A stretch of DNA of 64,000 nucleotides from Chondrilla cf. caribensis. Taxonomy: Eukaryota; Porifera; Demospongiae; Chondrillida; Chondrillidae. The position numbers and the translations under genes were made by a program. This document shows positions 34,272-45,539 of the stretch, piece by piece. The stretch's first letter is position 1. Each line of letters begins with the position of its first letter. The stretch spans positions 4,227,509 through 4,291,508 of the forward strand of contig OZ026553.1 in the NCBI GenBank assembly GCA_964020155.1, in the 5' to 3' direction. The notes beneath the pieces are model-generated. The model was not told the origin of the DNA and did no database searches. It saw only the letters and a list, made by a program, of their open reading frames with translations.

Positions 34272-34340
34272 CTTTTATAGCAACTCGCAGCATGTGATAT
34301 TCATGCTCGTCATATGCCCACACACGTTAATTGTGCGGAA
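34272..34340 (-). promoter_or_regulatory. TATA promoter of peptide gene 8
   Basis: TATAAAAG at 34279-34272 on the minus strand. The usual TAGCTACTGGTAG upstream is TAGCAACTCGCAG here. Confidence 0.7.
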
Positions 34341-34499
34341 CACTTATTAATTTTTCTCAATTCACCCAAATATAGGGAATATTTGCAGCTAAAACTGCAT
34401 TTGTACAACTAACTAAATTTAAAGTACATGTGTTCTATAAACTAACGCTATACAACAAAAAATGTAACAAACCAACAATACCATACATATGCAACAAAC

Positions 34500-35000
34500 A
34501 AACTGCTTAACTTATAGCTACTGGTAGCATGTGATATTCATGCCTGTTGTACGCCCACACACATTGATTAATTGCATAACACTTATTTACTTTACTTAAT
34601 TTACCCAAATATAGGGGATATTTGCATCTAAAACTGCATGTATACATGTACAGCAACATAATGTGTCGAGTAAACAAACTGGATCCTACAAACAAACCAT
34701 ATGTATGCTCCAAGCAAACTGCATACAACAACAAACTGTACACAGCAAAGAATGTGTACAACAACAGTGTTCAACATCACTGGTAATTAATTGCAAGGTT
34801 TCATGCCGACAATTAGCAAATAACAAAACAAACAGTCATACACTTCTCCACTATTGATTACAAAAGTGTAATTCCATTAACATAATTTGTTCACTGACAC
34901 TTTAGGTACAATGCATATTAAATCTGTGTTAAGTACCTGATGTGAACACCTTTATAATTAATAATTAGTACTAATTACATACTCAATATACATGTCATGA
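34500..35000. repeat. Second upstream-flank copy with the empty TTAA site
   Basis: Repeats the promoter-distal block (TATAGCTACTGGTAGCATG at about 34514) without a TATA box or exon, then CATTGATTAATTGCATAAC at 34561-34580. That stretch is the unoccupied counterpart of the 7508-8070 insertion. Confidence 0.65.
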
Positions 35001-35023
35001 CTGGAAACCATAACACATACATT

Positions 35024-35028
<5 letters not shown>

Positions 35029-35088
<60 letters not shown>
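35029..35088. repeat. (CA)n microsatellite
   Basis: Pure CA tract. Confidence 0.95.
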
Positions 35089-35329
35089 TGCGCACAAAGA
35101 ACACACTGCACACATATTATGAATAATTTTAATGTATTCCCAGTGTGTGTGTACAGTGTAGAGTGTAAAAATCACCAGTGGTATTTGGATCTTCATCAAT
35201 TTGCTACTGATGTACACTCAATGCTATACACAAAAGAACTATGTACAAACAGCACATACAGTGATGAGACAGTGTGGAACATTGTGCACTTGAACTGACA
35301 CCATACCAAGGAGCTTGGTTATTCAGCTT

Positions 35330-35402
35330 ATACTTTGCCCTCGGGACTCAGTATTTTAAATGTCATAATGCCCTCGTGCCCATGTCTTAACCACTAAATA
35401 GA
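35330..35402. repeat. Half of the GGTTAAGACATG hairpin element
   Basis: Contains TTTGCCCTCGGGACTCAG and GCCCTCGTGCCCATGTCTTAACCAC, the right half of the element at 40831-40940. Confidence 0.7.
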
Positions 35403-35435
35403 GGCCTAGAATTGTATAATCATATTATTTTTGAA

Positions 35436-35595
35436 CCTGCCCACACATCCTGTAATAACCTCCAGGATACAGCATACAGTATACTATCACCTTGGAATGC
35501 AAGTGTCAGCCATGTTGGCAGAGTGGGAGATCCCAAACAACTTGTCAGAGTGGGTGAAGATTAGGAATGCTAGAGGACCCAGTACAATGGAGGTT
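35436..35595 (+). pseudogene. Exon-family E copy 5
   Basis: Lacks the MSVNFLQEV start. The frame reads NNLQDTAYS ... SHVGRVGD, then loses six bases (GGAGATCCCAAACAAC), keeping frame to NARGPSTMEV. The donor-like GAGGTTAGT is followed at once by GT. Confidence 0.45.
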
Positions 35596-35625
35596 AGTGT
35601 GTGTGTGTGTGTGTGTGTGCGTGCA
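35596..35625. repeat. (GT)n microsatellite
   Basis: Short GT tract next to exon-family E copy 5. Confidence 0.9.
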
Positions 35626-35639
35626 CGTGTAGTGTGGGT

Positions 35640-36270
35640 GGGTGGTACATGTGTGGTGTTTGTGTATGAATACAGTTGTTTGAAGATTTACAAGGTTACA
35701 TGCAAGCACACATATGTGGATGTCAGTGGTCTCATTTGGAGGTTTATTCAATAATTGAGCATTTACTTGGTTATCTAGCCCTCTGTGACAGACCAAATGT
35801 TGGCCAAATTTATATTGCTAGTAATGTTCAAATTGATGAATTGCGTCATATTCAGTGTATGTAATTTTTAAAACAGTATAAAATCAGTCAAAATTTGAGC
35901 TGTCACAGAGGATTGGATAACTCCTGAGGATTTCCTCAAAACAATGTATTTCGACCTCCAGCTTTGTAAAGCTATTGCTTCTGATGTTTTGTTGGTTTTC
36001 TGTCACTTCTTTACTCTGTAGCAAAGTCTGACCTAAACCTGATTACTTTGGCCTAATATTGATTTTTATAGTACACTTTTGGCCTAATATTGATTATTAT
36101 AGTACACTCTAGCAGAACACTGCAATACGCTACAAGGATATACTGGATGGAGAGCGACCATATATATTGGGGAATAAAAAATTTATTGGGAGTCTGTAGG
36201 GTTTCTAGTTCATCAAGAAGTGCGTAGTTACTTTTAGGTGTTCAAGTATAGGCAGTGTCTGATAACGGAT
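35640..36270 (+). repeat. R3 with foldback, plus orientation
   Basis: Arms CCTCTGTGACAGACCAAAT (35780) and AAATTTGAGCTGTCACAGAGG (about 35890-35912). GGCCTAATATTGATTTTTATAGTACAC is tandemly duplicated at 36050-36105. Confidence 0.75.
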
Positions 36271-36278
36271 GTGATACT

Positions 36279-36304
36279 ATACACACACACATACACATAC
36301 ACAC

Positions 36305-36370
<66 letters not shown>

Positions 36371-36453
36371 ATACACACACATGCACACACACACACACAC
36401 ACACATGCACACACACACACACACACATGCACACACACACACACATGTACACA

Positions 36454-36509
<56 letters not shown>

Positions 36510-36535
36510 CACACACACACACACACATGTACACA

Positions 36536-36606
<71 letters not shown>
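36279..36606. repeat. Large compound (CA)n array
   Basis: About 330 bp of CA with recurrent ATGCAC spacers and two copies of the ATGTACACACGTACAC segment 80 bp apart, indicating tandem duplication of longer units. Confidence 0.95.
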
Positions 36607-36609
<3 letters not shown>

Positions 36610-36639
36610 TTATGCTTACATACGTACGCATGTACATGT

Positions 36640-37450
36640 GTTACTATGGTAACTGTACTTTCAACCTATCACATGCAACACTCCAGAGTGATCCTATCAT
36701 TCATGCATTCACCAATTATATACAAAGGAAGGCACACAGTGTGCATACACTTCTAATACAATGCTATTATTATTGTCCATAGGGAACTAGTAGTAATAAT
36801 AATTGTAATGTCACCCTGTCTCAGGACCTGTTGTAGGAAAGAAGCTCACTTGAGCATAAAGTTCTCCGATGATTCTGACTATTAATATTTCACTAGCACA
36901 ATGGCCTGCAACAATAAAGACAAATCTATTTTTGTCATAATGTTCATTTATGGGATATGTTTTGATTACCATCCATATGGTGACAAAGTGTATACTACCA
37001 TGGTGGTGATACCTGTGCATATTCCAGTCAAAGTCTTAAAAATCAAAAGTGATTTGTTGTATGTTTCTGAGTTCACAGTGGATACATGGTATCCTTTACC
37101 ACCATATCAATGTTGTACATACAAGTTGACATATGTAAATGTACATACCGTATATACTATCAGAGTGAAAGGTGCATGTGGTTAGGGTGTTTATACCTTT
37201 TAAGAGTGAGGAGTTGATGTAGTACATGGGAATCATAGTGTTTATGCTAGCTGATATCTTCTATTACATTACACTTCACACAGCCAGTACAGGGACAGAC
37301 ATTCTTAATATTAACAAGTTATTAATATGGAGACTGAAATTGATTATTTTAAGATAGCCTAATGTATTATAGTATAGCATATTGAGGGCCAAAAGCTGAG
37401 TGTTGGAGTTTCACCACTCTGTACCACACTAGGATTGAAATCATTTTATC
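36640..37450 (+). repeat. R1 copy, pair of 11045-11830
   Basis: X-box at 36640-36653. Left boundary of the second copy of the large segmental duplication. Confidence 0.85.
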
Positions 37451-37639
37451 TTTTGTTGAATCTAACTCTTCAGTCTCCTTTATAAACCTTCCTACAGGTG
37501 GAAGCTACAAACTAGCAGCTGCAAACCTGAAAAAGCTACGCTACATGGTTTGGGCAACGGCTATAGTGTTATAGTCTCACTAGCAACACAATTGTGTGTC
37601 ACTGGTAAGATTCTTGATGGGAGTAGCTAGAAAATCCCT

Positions 37640-38450
37640 TTCATGCAATTATTTTAACAGGAGCAATCATTTACTATACTTATAGGGACACACACAGGAA
37701 ACTTTAATAATAAGAGAAACCCACTCTCGATCTAATGAGCTCCACTGTATACTTATGCCATGTTTGTACACACAGTACTTCAATCTCACTGTATATGCAT
37801 AAATACGTACATATTCACACATTTGGTAAATGTGTACATATACGGTGTATGTGTGCATATCATACCCCTCCTTATTGCCCTGTCGGCTCTCCTTCATGGT
37901 GGAGCCCAAGGAGAGCACTGGGATCGTGACTATTAGTGTGGATGGAGAATGCAACCCTCATGTTAGCATGACGGACCACTTCTGCAGCAGTTTGCAGTGA
38001 GATATGTGCATACGTATGTATTTTATAAATGGATGTATTGTTCTGACATATTCAGTGGTACAGCAAGTTGAGTAGAAAAGTGTACTTCCCAGTAACTTGA
38101 ATATGTATACTGTAATAATGCATGTATAGTTGCTAGTTGCATAGTGCATGTATGAAACGGGTATTGCATGATGCAGCCATATCCGTGAAGATGTTTTCAA
38201 CATTTTCACGCATGTCACTATAGACCCTATTAAAGACATACCTAGAATTTGACTTGTGAAGTTTGGTGGTACGGTAATAGATGATGTATGCAAATATGAC
38301 ACAAATACATTAGTTAGTCGTAAGAGTTTCTACTTGTGTACACATACAGTGTTAGTTACACTTGTACACATGCATGCACATGTACACTGGTGTACGTACA
38401 CACAACAGTACACATATGTACATACACCTGAGTTCACTTGGAGAATATCA
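37640..38450. repeat. Duplicated non-coding block (pair of 11900-12780)
   Basis: Near-identical order. Point changes and one deletion near 38255 distinguish it. Confidence 0.65.
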
Positions 38451-38639
38451 CGTGTGTACATAATAATGTGGTTGGGCAACAATATTTATATGAATGTAGC
38501 AACGTGTACTTGCTCTAAAACATTGACTCTGCTCCATACACAATGACATGTAATATGAGTCAAAAGAAAATACATATTATTTATGCATATACGCATACAT
38601 ACTTACACGTACACCACATGTACGGGGTCTATTGTGTAC

Positions 38640-39010
38640 CTGATTCCCATTCTGTCTGCCATGCAGCCCTCAAAACTTGTTTTCCGAGGCTGTGCGCACT
38701 CTCTACCGCTTCCCCTCCTGGCGACAGAGCTGACATTGCTGTTTGTCCACATTTGCTACCAATCCACCAAACCTGCTTTCCACAGTACCTTGTAAGGTCC
38801 AATGCTCCCTGAGATCCCGCCGTAACCACATTTTTGGCGCCTCCGTACACAGCAGAAATCGGGATGCTTGGAATCCACCTCTAAACACTCTTCGTTCTGT
38901 TCATCTTCAGAATCAATGATAAAGCGTTTTAGTCTCCTGTGCGCTTATAGAAATTCTTACTTTGACTCGAGGTTTGAAATAAAAGGATTTAATAAACTCA
39001 GCATGGAAGG
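38640..39010 (-). pseudogene. Gene-family F fragment, copy 4
   Basis: On the minus strand the frame IIDSEDEQNEECLEVDSKHP, then DFCC and GYGGISGSIG, is open as far as a possible donor (AAGGTACTG). The upstream RRLKR segment is preceded by stops. This is the most protein-like reading of the family's middle part. It differs in frame from the copy at 44593-44919. Confidence 0.4.
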
Positions 39011-39079
39011 AGCGACGGATCCATTTGGTACATTTAAACGTAGTATGGAGTATGATTTATAATAATTAATATAGGCCTA

Positions 39080-39760
39080 GAATTGTATATTAATCATATT
39101 CTCGAACCTAGCATGAAAATGGCTTCCTCCAGTGACCCGGTACGATATTCCTATGGGTCAACCTACCTGTCCCTGGACCTTGATCAAGGATGTTGAAATG
39201 TAGTATCCAATATAGGTATAAGGTTGAGGCCTTCCCTCATACATGTTAATTTGTTCAAGAGGGATCTGGAACTTGGAGTCTGTCGACAGGTGTCACGAAA
39301 TATTCGGCCCGGGCTGGAATAGGCTATAACTTTAACCTATCGGATCGGATCTTTCCGTCTCGACGAAGGACGGCAGAAGCGGGCAGAAAATAGGGGACTG
39401 AATATTGTGTGACAGAACTCCTGCAGCATGTACATTACTGTGCAACGTGTTATGTGTTCTTGTTCTGTACCTCAACTGCGAGGAACCTCAATAGTAGCCC
39501 ACTGGCTAGTGTGTATCCTAGTATGTGTAAAAGTTGAATTCAAATTTAAACTCCAATTTTAATTTAAGTTGACTAGTGTTCACTTGGAATCCTGTAATCC
39601 TGCATGGAGATCCTGTCTTCTACATGTTCTCAGTAGCAGTGGTGTAAAAATCCCTTGGTGTGTTCTTTTATCAGCAAGTGGTATCAGATTCATGAGTAAC
39701 TCTCTTCAAATGTGAGTTCATGCTGGGGATTGTGAATAATGAATAGAGCACTGTGCATAC
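39080..39760. repeat. Left arm of inverted repeat pair (with 44000-44480)
   Basis: Direct copy of 13370-14240 with about 100 bp missing around 39312 (the CCTTGCACTAGGGTGTAATTC portion) and another gap near 39595. Confidence 0.7.
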
Positions 39761-40090
39761 TGAACACCTCAATGTACATAGTTGAGTTGGTGTAATGGAT
39801 GATTGGAAACAGTAGTGGAACAGGCAGCCTCTATGCAGAGGTGCTTTTGTGGTTGAATTAATGTTACAGTAGTGGATGGTCCTATAGTGGTCACTTAGGA
39901 AGGTGGTCTTTAATATGGAGGTGATAAACTAAACATTAGGTTAGGTTACTAGGCATAGGTATGCTTATTTATACTGGGAAGGCCTTTAGCCCATCAGGCT
40001 ACTATATTGTGCACCGAACATTGCATTTATGTACAGATAAACTAAATGTACAAATGTGTCCTTAACCTTACAACACGTCCATCAACATCG
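39761..40090. repeat. Duplicated non-coding block (pair of 14200-14530)
   Basis: GAACACCTCAATGTACATAG and GATGATTGGAAACAGTAGTG are shared, and also found at 30730-31010. No exon seen. Confidence 0.6.
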
Positions 40091-40124
40091 GCCTAGAATT
40101 GTATAATCATATTATTTTCAAACC

Positions 40125-40290
40125 TGCTCACACATCCTGTGGTAACCTCATGGATACAGCATACGGTATACTATTACCTTGGAATGCAAGTGTCAGCCAT
40201 GTTGGCAGAGTGGGGGATGCCAATCCAAACAACTTGTCAAAGTGGATGAAGATCAGCAATTCTAGAGTACCCAGTACAATGCAGATTAGT
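40125..40290 (+). pseudogene. Exon-family E copy 6
   Basis: 5'-truncated (starts CACACATCCTGTGGTAACC). The frame reads GNLMDTAYG ... NASVSHVGRVGDANPNNLSKW ... PSTMQ. The donor is weakened to CAGATTAGT. Confidence 0.45.
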
Positions 40291-40295
40291 ATGTG

Positions 40296-40296
<1 letters not shown>

Positions 40297-40341
<45 letters not shown>

Positions 40342-40352
40342 TTGTGTGCATG
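40297..40352. repeat. (GT)n microsatellite
   Basis: GT with two TTTG interruptions, next to exon-family E copy 6. Confidence 0.9.
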
Positions 40353-40748
40353 CATGTGTGGTGTTCGTGTATGAATTCAGTTGCTTAAAGATTGAATTTT
40401 ATTAGTCTACATCCAAGCACATACATGTGGATGCCAGTGATCTCATTTGGTGGTTTATTCACTCATGTATGTATTTAGTCTACTTTACTTGATTATCTAG
40501 CCGTATGTGAGAGACCAATTTTCGGCCAAGTTTATATTGCTAGTGGTGTTCGTATTGATGAATTGCGCCATTCACGCAGCATACCACAAGCTAGTTACTG
40601 TAGGAGGAGGTGTCCATTGGCCCTTTATTGCACTTGCCCTCGAGCGCTTCGTGCCTTCGGGACTCGAGCAAAGCGCCAATACATGCATCCCTGTACAGTA
40701 ACTATTACAGCTTTAAAATTTGAAATTACATTCAGCTTATGTAATCAA

Positions 40749-40938
40749 TATAGCATCCGTTACCATAGAAACAGTACTATTATACAGCAATTTTATATTG
40801 TATAAAGCGTTATCAACGGATGCTATAATGGTTAAGACATGGGCACGAGGGCATTGTGACATATAAAATACACTCGCCCTCGGGACTCGGTATTTTATAT
40901 GTCACAATGCCCTCGTGCCCATGTCTTAACCACTAAAT
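40749..40938. mobile_element. Two-hairpin foldback element, copy 1
   Basis: Hairpin 1 has arms ATAGCATCCGTTA and CAACGGATGCTAT. Hairpin 2 (40831-40935) is a near-perfect palindrome built on GGTTAAGACATGGGCACGAGG. It sits inside an R3-type sequence (AATCA...TAAAATCAG), and possible TA dinucleotides flank it. A second copy is at 56685-56937. Confidence 0.7.
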
Positions 40939-40959
40939 AAAATCAGTCAAATTGTGATC

Positions 40960-41325
40960 TGTCACAGAGGGTTCATTAACTGGATTTCCTCAACGCATTG
41001 TATATCAACCTTTAGCTCTCATATTTTAAAGTAGACATTTAAAGCTTATTATAGTTATAATACTTTTGATGTTTTGTTGTTTTGGTCACTAGTCCACTCT
41101 GTAGCCAAGTCTGTCTGATTCCTTTGTTTTAATGTTGATTATTATTGTACACTTTTTTGATTGCCTCTGCAATAAGCTACAAGGAATTTACTGGACAGAT
41201 AGCGACTATATAATATAATGGTGTATTGAACAAAGTTTATTGGGAGTCAGTAGGGTCTCTAGATCTCGAGAAGTAGCTACTTTTATGTGTCCGAGTAGAG
41301 GCAGTGTCTGATATTATGTGTCTTA
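40960..41325 (+). repeat. R3 copy, uninterrupted
   Basis: Serves as the empty-site reference for the LINE insertion: GATAGCGACTATATAATATAATGG at 41198-41221. Confidence 0.8.
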
Positions 41326-41329
41326 CTCT

Positions 41330-41332
<3 letters not shown>

Positions 41333-41407
<75 letters not shown>

Positions 41408-41425
41408 ACACACGCGCGCGCACAT
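41333..41425. repeat. (CA)n microsatellite
   Basis: CA tract ending in GCGCGCGC. Confidence 0.95.
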
Positions 41426-41439
41426 GCATACATTATGCG

Positions 41440-42390
41440 TTTACATATATGATTTATGTGTGGTACTATGGTACCTGTCCTTTGAACATCTCAATTCTTT
41501 TATCGTATTCATAAATAATATTATATACACATACATAATATGTATACAAACACCACGACCCAGACACACACACATGTGCACGTGCATGTGGCACACACTA
41601 ACACATACACACATTGTGTGTACACATGCATGTGTTACTATGGTAACTGTACTTTCAACCTATCACATGCAACACTCCATAGTGATCCTATCATTCATGC
41701 ATTCACCAATTATATACAAAGGAAGGCACACAGTGTACATACACTTCTAATACAATGCTATTATATTGTCCATTGGGAGCTAGTAGTAATAATAATTGCA
41801 ATGTCACCCTGTCTCAGGACCCACTGTAGGAAAGAAGCTCACTTGAGCATAAAGTTCTCCGATGATTCTGACTATTAATATTTCACTAGCACAATGGCCT
41901 GGAACCACAGAAAATGCTATTTTTGTCATGGTGCTCAGTTATGGGATATGTTTTGATTACCATCCATATGGTGACATAAAGTGTATACAAGCATGGTGGT
42001 TATACCTGTGCATATTTTATGTAGGGGTATTAAATTTCAAAAGTGATTTGTTGTACGTTTTCCAATTGGAAGTTCACAGTGGATGATGCATGGTATCCTT
42101 TACCACCATATAATATGTACATACAATGGAATACCACGTAGTGAGGGTGTTTTTCACCAGTTAAGGGTGAGGAGTTGATGTTGTACACAGGAATCATGGT
42201 CCTCACACTCACATCTCCTTTTACACAACACCCCACGCAGCCAGTATACATGTCTGTGTATAAGACAAGTTGATTTGCCCAAGATAGACATTCTTAATAT
42301 TAGCCATATATAGAGACTGAAGTTAACCCAAATAATTGCTAAATATATTGCTCTCCCTGCCACAAAGGTAATCCTTACAGGCCTGCAGGT
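41440..42390 (+). repeat. R1 copy, full length
   Basis: X-box at 41634-41647. The open frame at 41540-41878 includes the usual 86-codon stretch. Confidence 0.85.
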
Positions 42391-42659
42391 AAGAGTGGAG
42401 TGTAGGGTTTATGCAATACCCCTGCACCCTCACCTTCTCCGAATAGACTATTAGGTCTTGAAATTCCAACCTTTCCTAACAGTTCAATGTCTTACAGTGT
42501 AGCATATCAAAGGCCAAAAGCTGAGTATTCCAGAATCCCACCACTCTGTGCTACACTAAGTTTGTATTGCACTTTTTGTTAGGTTGGACTCTTCAGTCTC
42601 CTATAAGATCTGCCTACCGTAATTATATAACTTCTCACTCTCATATTATACATTTCTTC

Positions 42660-43098
42660 ATGGTTGACCTGACTACTTCACTTATCCGCAGTGTGTGCAC
42701 CATTATACACTATTTACTAGCCGTCTTAAACTCTCATGCACTCGATTGAATTGGACATCATTGTGATTAAATGATTAATAACTCTTGGCAATCAACACCA
42801 TAATTTTCAGTAAGTATAATTTCCTATTATAAGAAGCTACAAAACTGAAGAAGCTACACTACATGGTTTAGGCTAAATATAGTTATTCTTAGATGAAGAT
42901 TATTTGATATTACTATGCTATTGTTTGCTGCTTGCAGTTAATCTGCATGATGTAATTGTTAGTTCCAAGAGCAGTCTGACATTGGTTATTTCCTCACCCA
43001 GGGACTACATAATTATAGAGAAAATTAAATTTAGAGAGTGTGAATTATTGCGAAGTTTGAATTGTGTAACAGACTCCACATGTGTACAGAGAATATCC
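42660..43098 (-). repeat. R4 flank of gene 9
   Basis: Standard R4. GACTACATAATTATAGAG has a short insertion. Confidence 0.75.
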
Positions 43099-43399
43099 TC
43101 ACCAGTTGAAACATTCTTCATCACCCCAATCCCATCCGGAGGCGTAATCTTGGTACTCTTCACAACATCCAAACTCCTCAGTCTGAGAATCTCCTTGACA
43201 ATCTGGCTCATAGAAGCATTGATCTAAAAAAGGATAAATTCACATATCTTATTCATCTTGGCTGTTATTTAACCATCACAGAGAATAATCACACATTTGC
43301 ATGAAGATATAATACTGACTACTTACATGGAAAAGCCTGAGCCTGATAAGCAATGGCTCCAAGAACCAACAGAACCAAGAGGACTCCTTTTCCAAACAT
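43099..43399 (-). CDS. Secreted cysteine-rich peptide, gene 9 (subfamily A)
   Basis: Exon 1 is 43327-43399, the intron 43224-43326 (103 bp) and exon 2 is 43099-43223 (125 nt), giving 65 residues. The leader ends QAQAFP. The mature part starts YQCFYEPDCQG, has TEEFGCCEEYQDYASGW and ends with an acidic run before C-F-N-W. It is the positional partner of gene 4 in the segmental duplication, yet its mature sequence is closer to genes 3 and 11 than to gene 4. Confidence 0.82.
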
Positions 43400-43497
43400 T
43401 TCAGATCACCTCGAATTATTGAATCAAACGAGACTGTCACAGTTGTTCCCACCAAAGAACTCACAGAATGAATGAACAAGTGGAGCTCTGTAGCTAT

Positions 43498-43562
43498 CTT
43501 TATAGCAACTGGTAGCATGTGATATTCATGCTCGTCATACACCCACGCATGTTAATAGTGCG
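43498..43562 (-). promoter_or_regulatory. Promoter of peptide gene 9
   Basis: TATAAAG at 43504-43498 on the minus strand, as in gene 4. GATAGCTACAGAGCTCC replaces GAGAGCTACAGAGCTCC. Confidence 0.65.
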
Positions 43563-43781
43563 GAACACTTATTATATTTTCTCAATTCATCCAAATAAAG
43601 GGAATATTTGCAGCCAAACCTGCATTAATTTTGTACAACTAACTAAAAGTACATGTGTTCTATAAACAAACGTTAAACTGATTGATGCAATCAAGTATAC
43701 ATTGTCATGAAAAATGGTGGTCAGCCCACTCAAGATTGCACATAACCAGACGTAGTTGGACACATGACAGATACTGTGATT

Positions 43782-43980
43782 GAAATATCGGTAGACAGAA
43801 TGGAGAATAAAGTATACTCTTTTGCAGGAAGATCAGTTGGTGGTAAAGTTGGACACATGCATGACAGATACTGTGATTGGTGAATCGGTTCAAAGCACCT
43901 TAGCTTGCACACTAGGTGTAATTTGTATACATGAGGCATCTCATATCAGTAAATTCAAGTGTTCAGAATGATATCAGACT
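43782..43980 (+). repeat. About 200-bp direct repeat, unit 1
   Basis: TTGAAATATCGGTAGACAGA through ATGATATCAGA is essentially repeated at 45869-46056 in the same orientation. Confidence 0.75.
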
Positions 43981-43999
43981 CTATGTACATATTGTGTAC

Positions 44000-44480
44000 A
44001 AACACATGCATGAATGCGTATTTAAAGAGAGTTACACACGAATCTGATACCACTTGCTGATAAAAGAACACACCAAGGGATTTTCACACCACTGCTACTG
44101 AGAACATGTAGAAGACAGGATCTCCCTGCAGGATTATCTCCCTCGTGGGTACTTACCAACACGAGTCTGTCGAACAATATTCGGTCCCCTATTTTCTGCC
44201 TGCTTCTGGTCCTTCATCGAGATGGGAAGATCCGTTCCTATCGGTCATACCCTATTCAGCCGAAAGGTCTTGAGTTTTTGTTACTTCGTTGTTCGTTGCT
44301 CGTTTTCAAATCGAAAATAAGTTTAATTGCTCTCTTCCATCGGGATTATACTCTATTGTAAGGGTCCCGGGCATCGCTGATGGTCCAGGAACAGGATGGC
44401 CCAAAGATACGTAAATGTAGAGGAAGCCATTTTCATGCTGGTTTCGATAATAATATAATACTGTGTTACAATAATACAAT
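44000..44480. repeat. Right arm of inverted repeat pair (with 39080-39760)
   Basis: Direct copy of 19085-19560. Together with 39080-39760 it encloses gene 9, as 13370-14240 and 19085-19560 enclose gene 4. Confidence 0.7.
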
Positions 44481-44534
44481 TCTAGGCCAATATCAACTAT
44501 TATAAATCATATTCTTTACTACGTATAAATGTAC

Positions 44535-44925
44535 CAAATGGATCTGGCGCTCGTTCCAAGCTAACAACGTAGCAAGTTCCTTTCCAAGAAGAATGAAGAC
44601 CTCCTCAAAGCATACCAAATCATTATGTTATTTCAAACCTCGATCAAGTCAAAGTATAAGAAATTCTATAAGCGCACAGGAGACTAAACCATTGATTCTG
44701 AAGATGAACAAGACAGAAAGAGTGTTTGGAGGTGGATTCCAACCATCCCGATTTCTGCTGTGTACGGAGGCGCCAAAAACGTGGTTACGGCGGGATCTCA
44801 GGGAGCATTGGACTTTCTGTGGAAAGCAGGTTTGGTGGATTGGTAGCAAATGCGGACAAACAGCAATCTCGGCTCTGTCGTCAGTAGGGAAAGCGGTCGA
44901 GAGCAAAGCTGTAATGTAAAAGAAA
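44535..44925 (+). pseudogene. Gene-family F fragment, copy 5 (longest open frame)
   Basis: A 108-codon frame (44593-44919) starts MKTSSKHTKS, continues ILKMNKTERVFGGGFQPSRF and contains HWTFCGKQVWWIGSKCGQ. It is very basic with four Cys residues. A 9-bp loss removes the LTR-coding bases found in the other copies but keeps frame. A second frame over the first third (KKNEDLLKAYQI, SKYKKFYKRTGD) also looks protein-like, so the true frame is uncertain. Confidence 0.4.
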
Positions 44926-44954
44926 GGATATAGCATATGTGTATTACATGAACT

Positions 44955-45420
44955 CCTCACACTTAATAGGTGAAAAACACCCTAACCACATGATATTTCA
45001 TTCTGTGTAGATCCACATATTATATAATATGTCAACTTGTATGTACACCATTGATATGGTGGCAAAGGATACCATGCATCCACTGTGAACTTGGAAATAT
45101 ATACATCATATCCCATAAAAGAGCATATGTCATTGACTAAACATAGCAATTGTTTTTGCGGTTCCAGGTCATTGTGCTAGTGAAATATTAATAGTCAGAA
45201 TCATCGGAGAACTTTATGCTCAAGTGAGCTTCTTTCCTACAATGTATCCTGAGAAATGGTGACATTGCAATTATTATTACTACTAGTTCCCAATGAACAA
45301 TATAATAGCATTGTATTGAAAGTATATGTACACTGTAAAATTGGTGAATGCATGAAATTCAATGATAGGATCACTCTGGAGTGTTGCATGTGATAGGTTG
45401 AACCATAGTAACACGTTCAT
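44955..45420 (-). repeat. R1 copy, minus orientation
   Basis: Pair of 20030-20530. The segment between TACACTGT and AAAATTGGTGAATG is deleted. Confidence 0.75.
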
Positions 45421-45454
45421 ATGTACATGCAATTTGTGTATATGCTAGTGTGTG

Positions 45455-45537
45455 CATGTGTGTGTGTGTATGTGTGTGTGTGTGTGTGGGTGTGTGGGTG
45501 GGTGTGTGGGTGGGTGTGTGGGTGTGTAGGTGTGTCT
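45455..45537. repeat. (GT)n / GTGGGT compound repeat
   Basis: GT changes into GTGTGGGTGG repeats. No counterpart in the first duplicate. Confidence 0.9.
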
Positions 45538-45539
45538 GT

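Noticed and set aside
36279..36606. CRISPR-like spaced repeats
   Set aside because: The spacers are themselves CA repeats in eukaryotic DNA; this is a compound microsatellite.
40749..40938. Helitron call for the two-hairpin element because of a CTAA-like end after a hairpin
   Set aside because: The 5' TC end and A-T insertion context are not met consistently in the two copies.
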